The notes under the pieces were generated by a model. The model searched no databases. It had not been told where the DNA came from and saw nothing but the letters and a program-made list of their open reading frames with translations. A stretch of 64,000 nt of DNA from Puffinus mauretanicus (lineage: Eukaryota > Chordata > Aves > Procellariiformes > Procellariidae). The stretch spans positions 620,001-684,000 of the forward strand of contig JAJKFH010000157.1 in assembly GCA_023333565.1 (NCBI GenBank). The letters run 5' to 3'. Below are positions 1 to 12,999 of the stretch, piece by piece. The position numbers and the translations under genes were made by a program. Position 1 is the first letter of the stretch, and each line of letters opens with the position of its first letter.

Positions 1-3000
1 GCAATGAATACTGTTCAGAAAGTGAGAACAGTATCTACAGAGAGAGAGAGTATACACACGTGTAGTATTCCCTGTTAAAGAGTAAGGAATGACTGTTCTT
101 AGTTTTGCAACAGTGTACCACAACCATTTTCCTGAAAATACAGTTACCACAAAGAAAAATAACGTGAAGATGCAGAGAGATTTACAAATGCTTTTGTATC
201 TGATTAGATTTACTGTGAATTCCCCAAGGCTCCTCTTTGCTTTCTGGTCTCTTTAGTTTCAAAGATAAACCAATTGAATTGATAATTTAACAATCCACAT
301 GATTTTCTTTTCAGAAGAAGTAACGTCACATGTAGCAAACTGAGGCTTTGTGACATTTTAAAATTGTTAATAAATAAAATAAGATTTGGAAAACATAGAA
401 AGCAAGGTCCATGAACTCCTCTTCATTACCATAAACCTTTATGTTAAAAAATAAAAAATAAGTTGCAGTGTGCAACACTGGAAATATTTCTGCACTTTCA
501 GTTCAAGTCACAAAATATATATTTCCTCATTTATCCTCACTGTCTTAACAAACAAAAACTCAGTAATATGGGGAGAGCATTCATGCATGAACTGTGCAAA
601 CATAGCACAAAATAGCAAGATTTGCAATGTTCCAGGCAAGTATTTTGTCAGCTTCTTCAGTTTGCACATTGTTTAGAGTGTTAGGTGTTTAGATTCTGTG
701 ATAATAGGCTCTACATTGAAAAAAACCCTAAGACACTATCTAGCTATCTTGCTGGGAGATAGATAGATAAAGCTTCTGTTTATTTAGGTTTTCAAATACT
801 TTTTTATTTTTCAGGCCTTTGCTGTCTGTTCAGCTAAAAGCAGAATTTATCAGCCTTCCCTTTTTTTAGTATATGTTATGTTACAGATTTCTTATTTTGA
901 TAACTAGTAGATATTTTAAAGACAGGTCATATCCTTCGACCCTGGCACAAGGGTCAAGTGTTAAAGTACTTAATATGACTTCTGGAATATTTTTGGCTTG
1001 CTTTTGTAAGGGGAGAAACTGCATTTTTTTAGTCTGGAAATTCTTTTTCTACAAATGTTGGCAATAGCCAAGTATCCGTAAGAGAATGATTAAAAATAAC
1101 GAGAGAGCTCAACGGTACGGTTACTCATACATGTCTAAATATGCCTAAATATGATTTTGTTCTTAGAGTGAATCTTAAACACTGATTATTAAGCAGTAAC
1201 CTCACTTATAGTAAATATGCTATAAATCCAAGACTTTTTCCTCTTGTAGAGATTATAGCAATGCAACAGGCTGTTATGAATAGGTGTTGCTTCACATCAG
1301 CACTTTTGGACTGTATCTTCATTGAAAAATGGTGGGTATTTCTGTCAGCAGGATATCTGCTGACTAGAGTAGCCACCCTACTCTCAAATCTAACAGATTG
1401 AGTCTCTTGTATCTTTACAGTATTCTTACTGTGAGATAGCTAAATGGGGCCACCCCCTGGCCATGGTTCACCTCCTGATAAAAACTTCAGTCATTTTTGT
1501 GCTCAACTTAAATGTTACAGGAACATAACTAAGACATGGCAAGTTATGCCTTTGGTCAGTTTGCTTAAGGCAGCCATTAGGATGGCATATATAGTAACCA
1601 TGATGTCCCAAGGGCACAAACAAAGCAATTTTTGTATGGAGGCAATAACTTTTATTACCAACTGATACACTTTAAAAAAAAAAGAAACCACCAAACAACA
1701 GATAGACTCGCAAGCCTGAAGTGACCTTAGGAAAGACTATTGTGCCTGGAAAGCTGTCTGTTTTGTTGGTCTGATAAAAGATATTGCCTCTTCCTAAAAG
1801 CTTTGTGTTACCTATAAATAGTCCTGTTAGTTCAGGAGTCTTCCCAATCTTTCCAATACAGGCATGGTTATAGAGTGGTGCTGGGTTTCACTTGTACCAA
1901 AGGTGCTGCCTTATCTTTTGTCTAATGCTACACAGTGCATCTTGCTGCTAATCTGAGCAAGATGGTTTTGTATCTCTTCTGGAAATTATTCGTATCCAAA
2001 AACACAGACCTAACATCCGTCTTCTGATATAAGCTTATGCTAAGCAATGTCTCCACACTTCCCAAAATTACATGTGCCTGTATCTTTATGTATTCTTTGA
2101 TCATGTTGAAAGGATGAATCCATTGTGCTTGTTTATTAGCCCCAACAACTGCGTTCAGTACATGGGTGGAAACATCCCCTTCAGCATGTTAATTACAAAT
2201 TCACACTAGGGGTTCCTTTGTGTTCTGAGAGAATACAGTTCTTTGATTACACAAGACCTAAGTGGCATTTCAGAATATCAGCATTAATAACTCATTCCTA
2301 CAGATCCACCAGGTAGAATGAAAATTAGCAAGACGGGTTATACCTTGTCAAACTAGGTTTCTAATTAATGGAGTTACTTGTGTTACAATAACTACTTGTT
2401 CCTTCATAGACTGTGCTGTTTTCATAAATACTGTGGTTCTGATGTCACATGATGAAAATCTGCGGTTTTGAAAGTCCACCATTATGAACTTACAGGTGAA
2501 CATAAGACAATCTATTAAAAATGTTCAAAACCTGTTAGAATAAGCACAAAATGCTGGGTTTACTACACAAATATTTTGAATATTTTTCTGTACAATGTTC
2601 ATAACCATGCATGATTTCAGGTTCTTCTGTAGGTGTAATGTAGTAGAAGTAACACTCTTCTTGTATAGAATGAATAATCATTTCCATAAAAGGAATTTTT
2701 TTACCTTTGTAGTTACATCTTATGGGGACAGAACAGTGAACTGAAACTTTCAAAGCTCCAGTAGTATGATGGTGTTTTGCTTGGAAACTATTCAAAAAAG
2801 CAGTTCCTTTCATTGTCTTTTACCCTATTTTATGAGTGAAGGTGGGTAATACAATCCCTCCATCGGTGGGATTGATCTTGCCTAAATTAGGCATCTAAAA
2901 TTTAGTTGTCTAAGTACAGTCTAACTCTCTTGTGTTTCCCTTAGAGTTAATGGAGAGCAGTAGACACCTCCCGGCTGGTACTCAACCTCAGACAGAAATC

Positions 3001-4000
3001 TAACAAAGACCAGATGAATTCCTCTTTGAAGATGTTTGTGTCTCTCTATAACTATAAAAAGACCTTAGGGTGATGAGCTCAGGCTTTAACTTGCCACCTT
3101 CAATATGCATGGCAAACATTCCTTCACAAATCCACGTAATTACTGTCAAATCACTATTTACAATGTGCCTCCCCTGTGCAACCTACAGGGCTTACAGACA
3201 ATGGACAAGCTGTTAGCGAGCTCAGACTTCTTGTGCGATAATTTGTTTATTTTGTTGTTATCTTATCCCCCCCTTTCTCCCTGGTGGATGCTTTATACAC
3301 ATATGTGTATCTTGCCAATCCAAAGGCAAAATCCTGGCTTTGTTGAAGATGGCAGGGCCAGGATTTCTCATCCTCCCTTAAATATCATAAAATGTACAGA
3401 ACAGTCAGGTCCCAGTCCTTAATATAGTGCACTAACATCTACATATTATCTCTCATGTCATAGTCCTCCATAAGAAGTTAAAAAACAAAAACCTGCAAAG
3501 GACATATAAAAGACTGATGAAATAAAATATCTGTGACAATAAGATCAGCTTATTTATTTCTGCTCCTGGGAAAAAGAAGGGAAAAAAAAAAAAACCCACA
3601 AACCAACACAAAAACCATACAATGTAAAATGATCCTTTCAATGAAAATTGAGTTTTTATGGTTCCTTATTAGAGACTCCCCTTACAACTAATTATATTAA
3701 ACGTCTATGTTCTCTGCTTTTTCTCATCAGTAATCTCACAATCTCCAAATCTGTGAAAGTAAATGCTTAGTCAGTGTGTAAATTGAGGACAATTATCATT
3801 ATGACCACACAGTAATACGAAAATAATTAGACCATTGCTAGCAGCAAAAATATAAATCAAATCAGTTTGTAATAGGAACATTAATAATTTGTTAAAGATA
3901 CAATCTATTGCACATGAAGACTAGAAAGCAGCTGAGCTGAGTTGCTTTGCTGAAGACAGTGCTTGTTTTGAAACAAAGAGCACAAAGTTCAGTGTATGTG
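1..4000. other. AT-rich noncoding DNA, no gene seen
   Basis: I see no coding region, RNA gene or clear mobile element here. Open frames are at most about 105 codons and have no recognisable domain. Minor items are a short GATA run near 760-772, a GA run near 40-51, and A-rich tracts near 1670-1684 and 3580-3596. The stretch around 2880-2970 vaguely resembles old amniote interspersed repeats but is too diverged to call. Confidence 0.7.
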
Positions 4001-4015
4001 CATCAGTGATAATCT

Positions 4016-4365
4016 ATGGGTGATTGTGTTCAAGAGAATTTACAACCTATTCCAAATGCGTGGACTCAGTGGAACTGGGAAATCGAATGGCTGAGTGGTA
4101 TTTATTATGCTACCCTTATCTTTGCCAACGTAGAGGGAAAGACTGGGACAGTTCACTTTGCCTCCAGGCATCCAGTAATGAGCCAACCGGTGGTGCATTA
4201 GGAAGTAGTGGGCAAGTGGCATTATCATCAGGTGCATTTTTAGTAGCAGAGTCAAGTAGCACTGGGAGCATTAAAGTAGTGCAGTCGAGTGCTAGAGCAT
4301 TGGTTATTATAGCACAGAATGTACAATGGCAGGAAAGCTTTGGGAAATATAACAAGCAGAGTTAG
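4016..4365. other. Low-stop block open in several frames, unassigned
   Basis: Two plus-strand frames (61 and 113 codons) and two minus-strand frames (71 and 79 codons) are open over the same 350 bases. The second half (about 4190-4320) is quasi-repetitive, with recurring pieces such as GCATTA and AGTAG. None of the four translations shows a recognisable domain. Openness in several frames and both strands points to biased composition, not to coding selection. It could be a decayed repeat. No function is assigned. Confidence 0.35.
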
Positions 4366-7300
4366 GCCTGAAACATCCACTTTAAATACTGCCAAACTTT
4401 GAAGAGCAGCAGCTCTAAACTCAGACTTTCCCTTTGGCACCTAGGGATCGCTCTAACGGGTGAAACCTGATTCTCAAATTTGAACTCTCTCAAATCCTAG
4501 AAAATCCTGGATACATTTCTGATGACAAGTAACACAGTCCAGATTCTTTCAGACCACAATAGATAGTGCAGCTGCATGCCACAGCGAACTTTTCAAAAAG
4601 GAGCCATTTGGCATAATAAGCATAGCAGTCAGGGGGGCAAGTAATACCAAATGTGCAATCTGAAAATTATGAAAGAACTGTAAGTGATGGGCAATATTAC
4701 TCAGGTTTTTCCAGATAATGATACCTGAAAAGACTCTTGACAATGTCAGGGATCACAGTAAACCTTTAGGCAAAGGGATCTGTAGGGTGTTGGAAGGCTG
4801 AATGGGTTGAGGGTCTACTGCCCCACAGTGAATCTGCATGGATCAGACAAAGACCTGTCCTGGAGGAAATGTACACTAGTGTGAAAGTTATAGAGCAAGG
4901 ACTACCTCCCAGTCCATGTTTTTCTCCTACCTTGCCCAGATTCTTCCCTTCCCCACGTGTTCTTCTCCCGAGACCAACTGACCTAACATACACAGCAGCT
5001 CTGTGCCAGCATTTCACTGGGGTAGGGTAAATTTTGTGAATCAGGAGGTGGGGGAAGAGCTGTGTCCAATGCTAATCTATCTCCTTCTTTAGACTAGTGA
5101 CGAAAGGTACTGGGGTGAGGAGACAAACGCATAGTGAGGTGGCACAGAGCTGGTCTGGTCTGGTCCTCCCAGGATGGAGCAAAGCAGGGAATAAATTGAT
5201 ATCATGGACTTTGTGACAATATTGAAACATTCAGAGCTGGTAGCTACCTCCCATGTTGGGACTCAGGATATTTCTGCACTGTCAGTCTAACATTAACAGA
5301 AGCAACAGGTGATTGATATGAAATCTGGACTCTGGTCTTCTTCCAGCTCTAGACCAGCAGTGAAATCACAAGTACTGCTGGAAACCATTGACATGTTCTG
5401 AACGGGAGACGTGGTGAAGTCTCAATATCTTTTGCAGTCCTCATTTCTAAGTCTGCACAAAACGGCAAATCTTCAGAATGTTTTTGGTTCTACAGCCCTA
5501 CCCTATCCAGATCGGATGGCAATTTAAGGTCAGAGTGAAGGGTAGATGAAACTTCTGTATAAAGCTTAAGTCCTCCACAGGAAAGACTGTGAAGACTGTG
5601 AAGAGTACGGTGTCCTCTCTCTTAGGTGGTTACAGCAGGGAGCAGCAGGAAGACTAAACCGGAGTTAGGTCTCTGGAAATACTACTAACGCATGTGTGGG
5701 AAGTGTTTTTCTTCACGTCCTCTGACAATAGCAGGTGTCTTGGACTGAGTGTAGCTTAGACCTGCATTAAGACCCTGCAAACAGGAATGAAGACTGAGCG
5801 TGCATACAGAGAGATCCAGAGCAAGTAATTGAGACCTTTGACTCCATTATTTATTAAGACTTTCCCCATGGTTGGTAACAATAAAATGCTTTGGTGCTGG
5901 CATTAGTTCATGATAGGCAATGAAATGTGGCTGGCATCTTCAGTTAGCCGCATGGTATTAATGAAAACTTAAGTATTAGTATGTATTATGTTTCGAGCAA
6001 ATATCTCTCTTACTCTCTGTACTCTCTTTTAAAGAAAACTCAGAAAAAGGGAATTCATAAGGAAGTTGTAGTTGAATATGCTGCCCTTCTTCTGTTTTAC
6101 TTTTGTATTGGCTTATATAAACACATTTGCTCTGGAAAGAGGATTTCTGCAAGGCTGTTTTAGGGAGCGCCCAGTGCTTTTGCAGTGCCTGGACTGGTAC
6201 TGAAATCCAGGCTGTCTGGATCTGTAACCAGTAACAAATTGAGCTGGTCCAGCACCAAACGTAGAAATAAATGCCAAGATAACTTATGTTCTTCTCATAT
6301 GGAAGAGAGGGGTATCTCTCTCATTTATGGGGTACGTGTTATTTCTTCTTCAGGTATAGGTAGAAGTGATAACGTACTGCCGCTCTTGTAAAAGTGGTAC
6401 ACAGCAGCAGCGTCTGTGTAGATTCATGTCTGAGCTTGGTGAGTGCATCTCCTCATACATCTTACATCAATTTTTATGACATATTGTCTCTCCTGGAATT
6501 CTGGACGTCATTCCTATTATTCAGTTATTTTCCACATTTGTGCTGCCTGTCTACCTGTTTCTGCTGACACCAATCAATTATGACAAGTCTTTTGCTATGC
6601 AAAATGGAGATCTTCCTCCTCTGAACTTTAAAGGGTGTCACTCAGAACATAAAGTAGTTGCCATTAGAAATTCAGCATTTTCTAACAAACCCCACGTTCA
6701 GAATGAAGTATATAGAGAACCATTACCTTGGACACAGAAATAACTGGAGTTTATTGAGAGTTTTCTAAATGCCTGACAGAGAGTTTCAAGAGTGCTGAAG
6801 CTTTCCAATTTTCCATTAGGAAAATGAATGTCTGAGACATGAATCACTCCTTAGAAGGGTCTACAGCTTCCACTGATTAAAAAGGGAGTGCAGAGGGCCG
6901 AGGCTGGTAGCGAATTCTGCACAGTAGGTGTTTATACTTGGTCAGACGAGGCTCATCTATAGTGACATGTTTCAGTTTGGGTCAATAAAAACATGTTTGG
7001 GGTTAATTTGATCCAAAACAACAAATACATATATACCCAGTTTCAGATTTAAACACACTGCTTTGGATACAACAAACAAGCGCAATATTCAATGAGAAGT
7101 GAGTGAACAGACTACTGAAATATATTTCCATACATTTCTTACATTCCCAGTCATCTTCATATCATATCTACATGTTCTTTTAAAATCCTTAACTGCATCC
7201 CATACCCCCAGTGTTTTCCCATAACAACCCTACCTTTCTCTTTGAGTTTTACCCACTTTCTCCTTACAGTACCTTTAACAGCAGTTTTGTCCCTATATAT

Positions 7301-7462
7301 GGTATGCTCTGACTGATGAGTTTGGTGATGGGCATCCTCATGGTGAAACACAGCAGATGATAACTGTTTGCCTTGCAGCAACATGCTCCCTCCATGGGTC
7401 ACTGACATAGGCCCCCTTTCTCTACACAGCTGCCTATGTTCAAGAAACATGTAGGGACTGAA

Positions 7463-7480
7463 TTTTTTTTTTTTTTTTTT
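7463..7480. repeat. Poly-T tract (18 T)
   Basis: An uninterrupted run of 18 T. It could be the reverse complement of a retroposon A-tail, but I recognise no retrocopy in the flanking DNA, so it is called only as a homopolymer. Confidence 0.9.
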
Positions 7481-8613
7481 GTAGTGCTAGGATCACCATT
7501 GCCAAAAAAGTTCAAAAGTTATTGCTCTGGGGGAAATGACTGAAAGATGAATGACTAGACAGACAATGAGCACAGTCACAAAAGATGTGTTTTCTTGAGA
7601 AAGAAGGCTAAAAATATTTCAACTTATCACCCCTAAATGAGGTATTTCTCTCTAAGTGATACATACAAAGCTGCATTTGTCTGGGCTCCTGCTGTCCCTC
7701 ATGAGAGTTTTAGTGTCAATGTCCTTTTTCTTTTATTGTCTGGGATCCTCCACTAAGCTTTATCCCCCCAGGAGCAGAGGGAGTGGAGAAGACACAGCTC
7801 AAAACAACAGCCAGAGGCCTGTCAGTGCATTGGGAAGTCTAGCCCAGGGGAGGGAATTACACTCTGAATATTAGGCATGCAAATTAACCCTTCCCGGGGG
7901 AAGTCCGGGGAGACTTATAGTACTCTACCAAATGTTTTCTGGTACTCCCATCACTAAAAATATGTTCAGTTTTCAACTTTGCAATGCACAGTTTGAAATG
8001 AAAGAGTTTCCCATGAGATGAAAGTGCCATGTTTTGACCAGGGCTAGATACTGTGAGAACTTTATGCACGCCTCAATGTGTTAGTGTAAGCAACTGTCTC
8101 CTGTAATAGGTATATATGTCCTCAGTGAAGATATGCACACTTCATTTGAGATTGTTCACATGTTTTTAACATAAGTTTACCCAGTTTTTACTTTCTGTTT
8201 AGCAATATTTTTGAGATTTGTGTCTTTTAATTCCAGAAGACAATCACCATTTTATTTCTTGCTATTATCTGTGTAGTAAAGAAAGACGCTGAAGAATGAA
8301 CCTGGAGAAGGGGAGGAGAGAGCAAGATATCTTCTGTATTTATCAATGGTAATGTGCAAATAGTAGAGAATGTCTAAGTGTCTGTGTATATGGCTTTTAT
8401 TTACATGGACCACAGATGATAGGTGGTTAAAAATAAGAGATAGCCAAAACTAAAATGCCACTACATTCTCAGAACATAAAACAATTCATAAACTTCAATT
8501 ATACCCTTAAATTTCAATATCTTGAGGACTTGGTAAGTGTAATTGCTTAGAGAGAAATTTTACATTAGCAAATAGAAATATTTACACCTATTTTAATAAA
8601 TGTCTAATCCAAA

Positions 8614-8672
8614 CCCATTGTAATTCGAGTCAGAGTCTCTTTATTAACTTCAGTGAGATTTTGATCAGGCCA
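8614..8672. repeat. Old amniote interspersed repeat fragment (family unnamed)
   Basis: The phrase around 8640-8670 (CTTCAGTGAGATTTTGATCA) matches a motif I recognise from many amniote genomes, built on CATTGA..TCAATGGGA followed by TTTTGATCAGG. Similar pieces occur at 15701-15730, 34081-34135, 56422-56505 and 57360-57400. I cannot give a reliable family name. Confidence 0.4.
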
Positions 8673-9639
8673 TTTGAGCACAAGGATGAATAAATAGACT
8701 TTGTCATTTCTCTTACAGTGCAGGGTATGTGAGTTTTTGCTGGTCTTCTACTGTAAATGCCCTTTTGTGAAACCCTGAGATGTAAATTCAGGGACTAGCA
8801 TCTTCAGTACTTTGTTTGATCTCCAATGCCATGCCATGATTTAAGAAGAGGCAGTTTCTGAAGTGCACTTGCAGCTGACTCAGACAGGCCTTTATAGTAT
8901 TGATTGCAGGGAATGTTTGCTTTATGTACTGTTCAGTACAGTAATCCTAGATATATTGAAAGTGGGATCAGGGATCAGCATAAAATGATGTGACATTGTT
9001 TAGAAAAAGGATATACCCCTACCAGATCTTTGTAATTACAATGCAGGGAAGTTTGATGATGCCATTACCACATTAATGCATTCTCTATAAAAGTTAAAGT
9101 TAAAGGCAGCAATAAGATCATCGTGCATAACAGGAAAATCTTACATTCGGATCGTAAGAGGTTTCTTTAGTAAAGATCACTAAGACTTTTCATTGATTTG
9201 TTTAGACAGATGTCTTGAATAGTTCAGAACTATTCCACTGTTCATGCATAATGAGGTCCAGAGCATTAATTATGTATGTAATTTCATTAGAAGAAATGTT
9301 TTCTTAAAGCCATATGCAGCATGTTACATTTACTCACACTATGAAAGATGCCACTTTTAAATCTATCAACGCTTGTCACTACCATAGCTGAATACTGCAC
9401 CGTGAGAACCTCAACCTCCAGCATAAATCTGCCCTCTTTCCATCAGTCAGGACTCTCTCATACCAGCAATACTTCTGATGCACCTATTTGCACTCAAGTT
9501 GTTGTAGATAGTACAATTTAACAGCTGCCAGTATGTGGTGGGTTTCTTTTATTTTCCTCCAAAATTATGTTTAGAGCAAGGACTCTGGGTTAAAAACGAA
9601 AGGGCTCAGACAGTCAGAAAAGGTGAATTGTCAGGAGGG

Positions 9640-9850
9640 AGAGGATCAACAATATGTTAATATAAAACTGATGCCTGCTCTCCCCGTCAGAGCTGGAGCA
9701 GGAACCTCCCAGCGCTTTCATCCAGCGTGCGCAGCCGGGTGCCTACACAACCGCTTGGTACCAGGTCCGTGAATGGGGTGGGATGGCTGCAGCTTCCTGA
9801 GATGCACGTCCTCTTGTGGTGAGCCTGCCAGCGGAGTCAGCAGTAATAGA
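9640..9850. other. CpG-richer block, possible regulatory DNA
   Basis: Several CpGs cluster around 9680-9840, unlike the CpG-poor surroundings. An ATATAAAA-like sequence near 9660 lies just upstream. This is compatible with a weak promoter or enhancer, but no transcript or coding frame can be supported from the sequence. Confidence 0.25.
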
Positions 9851-11430
9851 TAGCATTTCTCTGTTAGAGCTATTAAATAAACTAATACGGTTGGAGAACA
9901 TACAGTGGATGTGTCTAACGTTTACAGAGTTGGTTTTAGTGTAAGATTATTCAACTGTTCTAGGATTTATAGCTGTTGAACTACAAATATTCCCCACTGT
10001 GGACAGAGTTCTGTCAATACACCAATTCATTTGGGAGATTTTAAAATCATTAGGGAAGGTTTGCAATTGATATACCCTCAGGAATCACTGTGTTTTACCA
10101 CTGTGATTTACAGCTTGAGGTGCTTTTGCATGGGATAATCCAAATGCTGTTTAAAGCTCAATCACTTGACAGTAACTAACCTGTTAATTCCTGCCTGATC
10201 TATGCCTAACCCCTTCATACTGCCCAGGATGGTTTGCCTTCAGGACCAAGAATACAGGCTGAAATCCTATATTCATAGGAACAAAATACTAGCCTGACTG
10301 TTAAAAAAAAAAAAAAAGGGCAAAAAAAAAGCGCCTTAATTGCAATGCAGTAAGCTGTGCTGTGAAACCATGGAGCTATACACAGTGAAATGCAACTACT
10401 TTGTAGTGAATGTGATATCCTTATAAACAAAATTCCAATGTACAAGTGAGAGAATGTATATTTTCTGAGTTCAATTATACTGAAGTGATTGATTGTGATA
10501 CAGTCTGATGTTTAGTTTTCTTACTGCTTTGTCTCAGTCATTTTTTAACCCCCAGTCTTCCTGTTAAAAAATCTTTATGTGATTTTGATTTTACTGTGCA
10601 AATTCCAAAAGTTGTTTAAAAGCCAGGTTATGATTGCATGTATTTTGATTAAGTAGGTCTTACTGTTAAAGTTTCAGCATTCAGGAGAGAGTGCAAAGTA
10701 CAATAGGCTACAAATGGCATTTTATGATGGGGGTCTTTGCTCTGCCAGCAGCTCTGGGCTACAGTCCTGCTCCCACACCGACGGAAGCTTTGGGGTGGTT
10801 TTCAGCTTCTGATGTCATTCATTCCCCATTTGAATATTGCTGTGCTCTTCCTGCCAGAGATCGCCTGATGAGCTCCTGGCATGTTGCCATAAGCATCCAT
10901 GATACAGTATGAAAAATTTAACACATACTCTACATGAAACAGGCACTGCATTAAAAAAATAAAAAGCTACCAAAAACCTGAAGAAGGTCTGCAATCAAAA
11001 ACAACCTCTCCCATGTGTGTACACTAACCCCTGGGCCATGCCTCAGTGATTTTTTTGGTGGCCCATGGGATCTTGTCACCTGCCTGGTAACACAGCTTCA
11101 AGAGTGAAGACTGAACTCACTTCAGAGTACCTCATACCTTGGAAATGGGAGGTTTGTGTAAGTTGTAGATGCACGTATGCCAGGCTCAGTCCTTGTGCTC
11201 CAGTCACACCAATATTTGATAGCTGTGGGGATGTTGGGATTGCACCAGCACTTTAGATACACACAAGCTCTGAGCTCATCTTTTCCCCGAGTCTCTGAGG
11301 AAGAGGAAAAAGCTTGGTTTCAGGATCCTGCCTTGCTGTCTGTACCTGAATGACCTAACCCACCTGCAATACAGCCTTCAAGATCAGAAAATACAGGATG
11401 AAATCCTATACTGACAGGAACTAAGCAACA
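9851..11430. other. Noncoding DNA with a dispersed 80-90 bp duplication
   Basis: No gene is recognised. A pair of related segments at 10202-10287 and 11351-11427 lies in direct orientation; its best core is 28 of 32 identical (10251-10282 against 11390-11421). There is an A-rich tract at about 10301-10329. Open frames are under 80 codons. Confidence 0.5.
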
Positions 11431-11437
11431 TGCGGGT

Positions 11438-12033
11438 GTGATACCCTATTACTTGTTTTGGGAAAGACAGATATGCACACCCCAGGCTGTTCAGTCTGGC
11501 AGTAAGCCCCAAACCCCCAGGAAGACAACCAGCTTATCAGTGCCTCAATCACCCTCCCAATTTGCTATGCAGAAACTCTCTCAGAGCTGCTGCCTGACAG
11601 CCCCTTCACGGTGCTTCTGTTGCGAGCTCCCACCAGGGACACCACAACCGTTACAAGAGACCGGAGGTTCGCCTCGATCCTTCCCTTCTGCCAGACTACC
11701 CTCTGTACTGTTATAAGGCAGCACAGAGATGCAGAGGTGTCTAGAAATCCCCTGTATCTGAGGACATACAGGAGATTCCTTGCATCAAGGGATGCTCCAC
11801 AGGGGACCCATAGGCCCACTCACAGGGCAGCAATCCCCTTACACATCAGGGAATCTGGCCTCTCCCATCAGCTCGCTTGCCAAGTTCCTTTCCATGCTTT
11901 GAAAGGATATTTTTTGTTTAAATGGGTAAACAAACAAGTGTATTTGCCATCCCCTCCTCTCTTCAAATGCATGTTGCTTTGGAAAATGGATTTTATTACA
12001 AGCTACAGGGTATAATTTTGTGGGATCCCCCAT
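11438..12033. other. GC-richer block open in several frames, unassigned
   Basis: Frames of 92 and 134 codons on the plus strand overlap frames of 84 and 64 codons on the minus strand. None resembles a known family. Composition is richer in C and G than the neighbourhood. It may be an old repeat or a constrained noncoding element. No gene is called. Confidence 0.3.
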
Positions 12034-12589
12034 GTTAATCTATTGGCAGCTTATCAGTGAAGTGTACTTAAAATTAGGCTCCGCTATGAAATGCCATGTG
12101 CTGTTTAAGCACTGCCAGCACACTTACCACTGCCCCAAACATAAACAAAGCCAATCTCTGCCCCAAAGTGATCACAGAAAGGGCATTCAAGAATGGATCA
12201 CTATATGACCACTATCACTTTGCTGCAATCCTGTAGCATGCCAAAAAAGATATGTGTTACGCACAATAGCTTGGGGTTTTTGTCCCACCTTTCTTACTCA
12301 GAGATTTATCAACCCCTACGATATCTCTAAGCCAACTGCAAAAGGAGCTGCAGATTGAAAGCAAGTCAGTGACTGAATACCGCATTGCCAGTCACACACG
12401 CACACACAAGATGTATAATATCTTCGGACAGTGGTGCAAGATCACGCAGACACCTTCTCCCTCCATCCCTTCACTGAACACCGCCACTTACAAGAACCAT
12501 TCATTTCTCTGTTACACCAAGGCCTCCACCTCCGTTTGCCAGCGGGAGCCAAGACTGTGGCTCCATACCTGAAGGGTCTTCTTGCCTCC

Positions 12590-12790
12590 ATCATAATTTC
12601 TCATGCTTGGCCGTTTCTCCGGCTGGTTTTTACACGTCTCTCAGCTGCGGCTGCCGCAGCCCCAGCCCCGGCGCCGCCCGGGAGCCACTTGCGAGCGGGC
12701 TGTGCCACCTAGTGGCTTTTGGGCAAAAACCGCTGCTGCTCGCCAGGAGGGCTCGTGCTGTAAATTAAAATCTCCTCTCTCATAAATATC
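12590..12790. promoter_or_regulatory. Small CpG-rich core (CpG-island-like)
   Basis: About 150 bases from 12600 to 12755 hold a dense run of CpG and GC-rich sequence (around GGCGCCGCCCGGG at 12670-12682). The flanks on both sides are AT-rich. It is too short for a classical CpG island. It contains the CTCF-type motif described at 12702-12716. It resembles an insulator or distal regulatory core more than a promoter, because no TATA box, coding exon or splice donor is evident next to it. Retained CpG suggests low germline methylation (inference). Confidence 0.5.
12702..12716 (-). promoter_or_regulatory. Candidate CTCF binding site
   Basis: Read on the minus strand the sequence is GCCACTAGGTGGCAC. 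It agrees at every position with the vertebrate CTCF core consensus CCASYAGRKGGCRS. The site sits in a CpG-rich core surrounded by AT-rich DNA, a common setting for CTCF occupancy. A motif directed to the minus strand would define loop polarity if bound. Occupancy cannot be known from sequence. Confidence 0.6.
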
Positions 12791-12999
12791 AACTTGTTAA
12801 ACTTTGACTTCAGTTTTAAAAGGCAGAAAATTAAAAATGCGGTAATTAAACATAACCCACAGGTCCTATTTTAATGATGCCAGTTCTTCAGACTCACAGG
12901 CTAAGCAAATACGGTTTGTTGTTAACTAATTACGTTGTCTTAATTTGCCGATTTAAAAAACTTAAATGTCCTGAACAAATAAAATCATTATCTTGGATT

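Larger units (their letters stand above)
4441..9600. other. AT-rich noncoding DNA, no gene seen
   Basis: No supported gene. It contains an 18-base T run at 7463-7480 and a perfect octamer sequence ATGCAAAT at 7877-7884, whose use as a binding site is unknown. There is also a small repeat-like fragment at 8614-8672, described separately. Open frames are all under 100 codons and lack family signatures. Confidence 0.65.
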
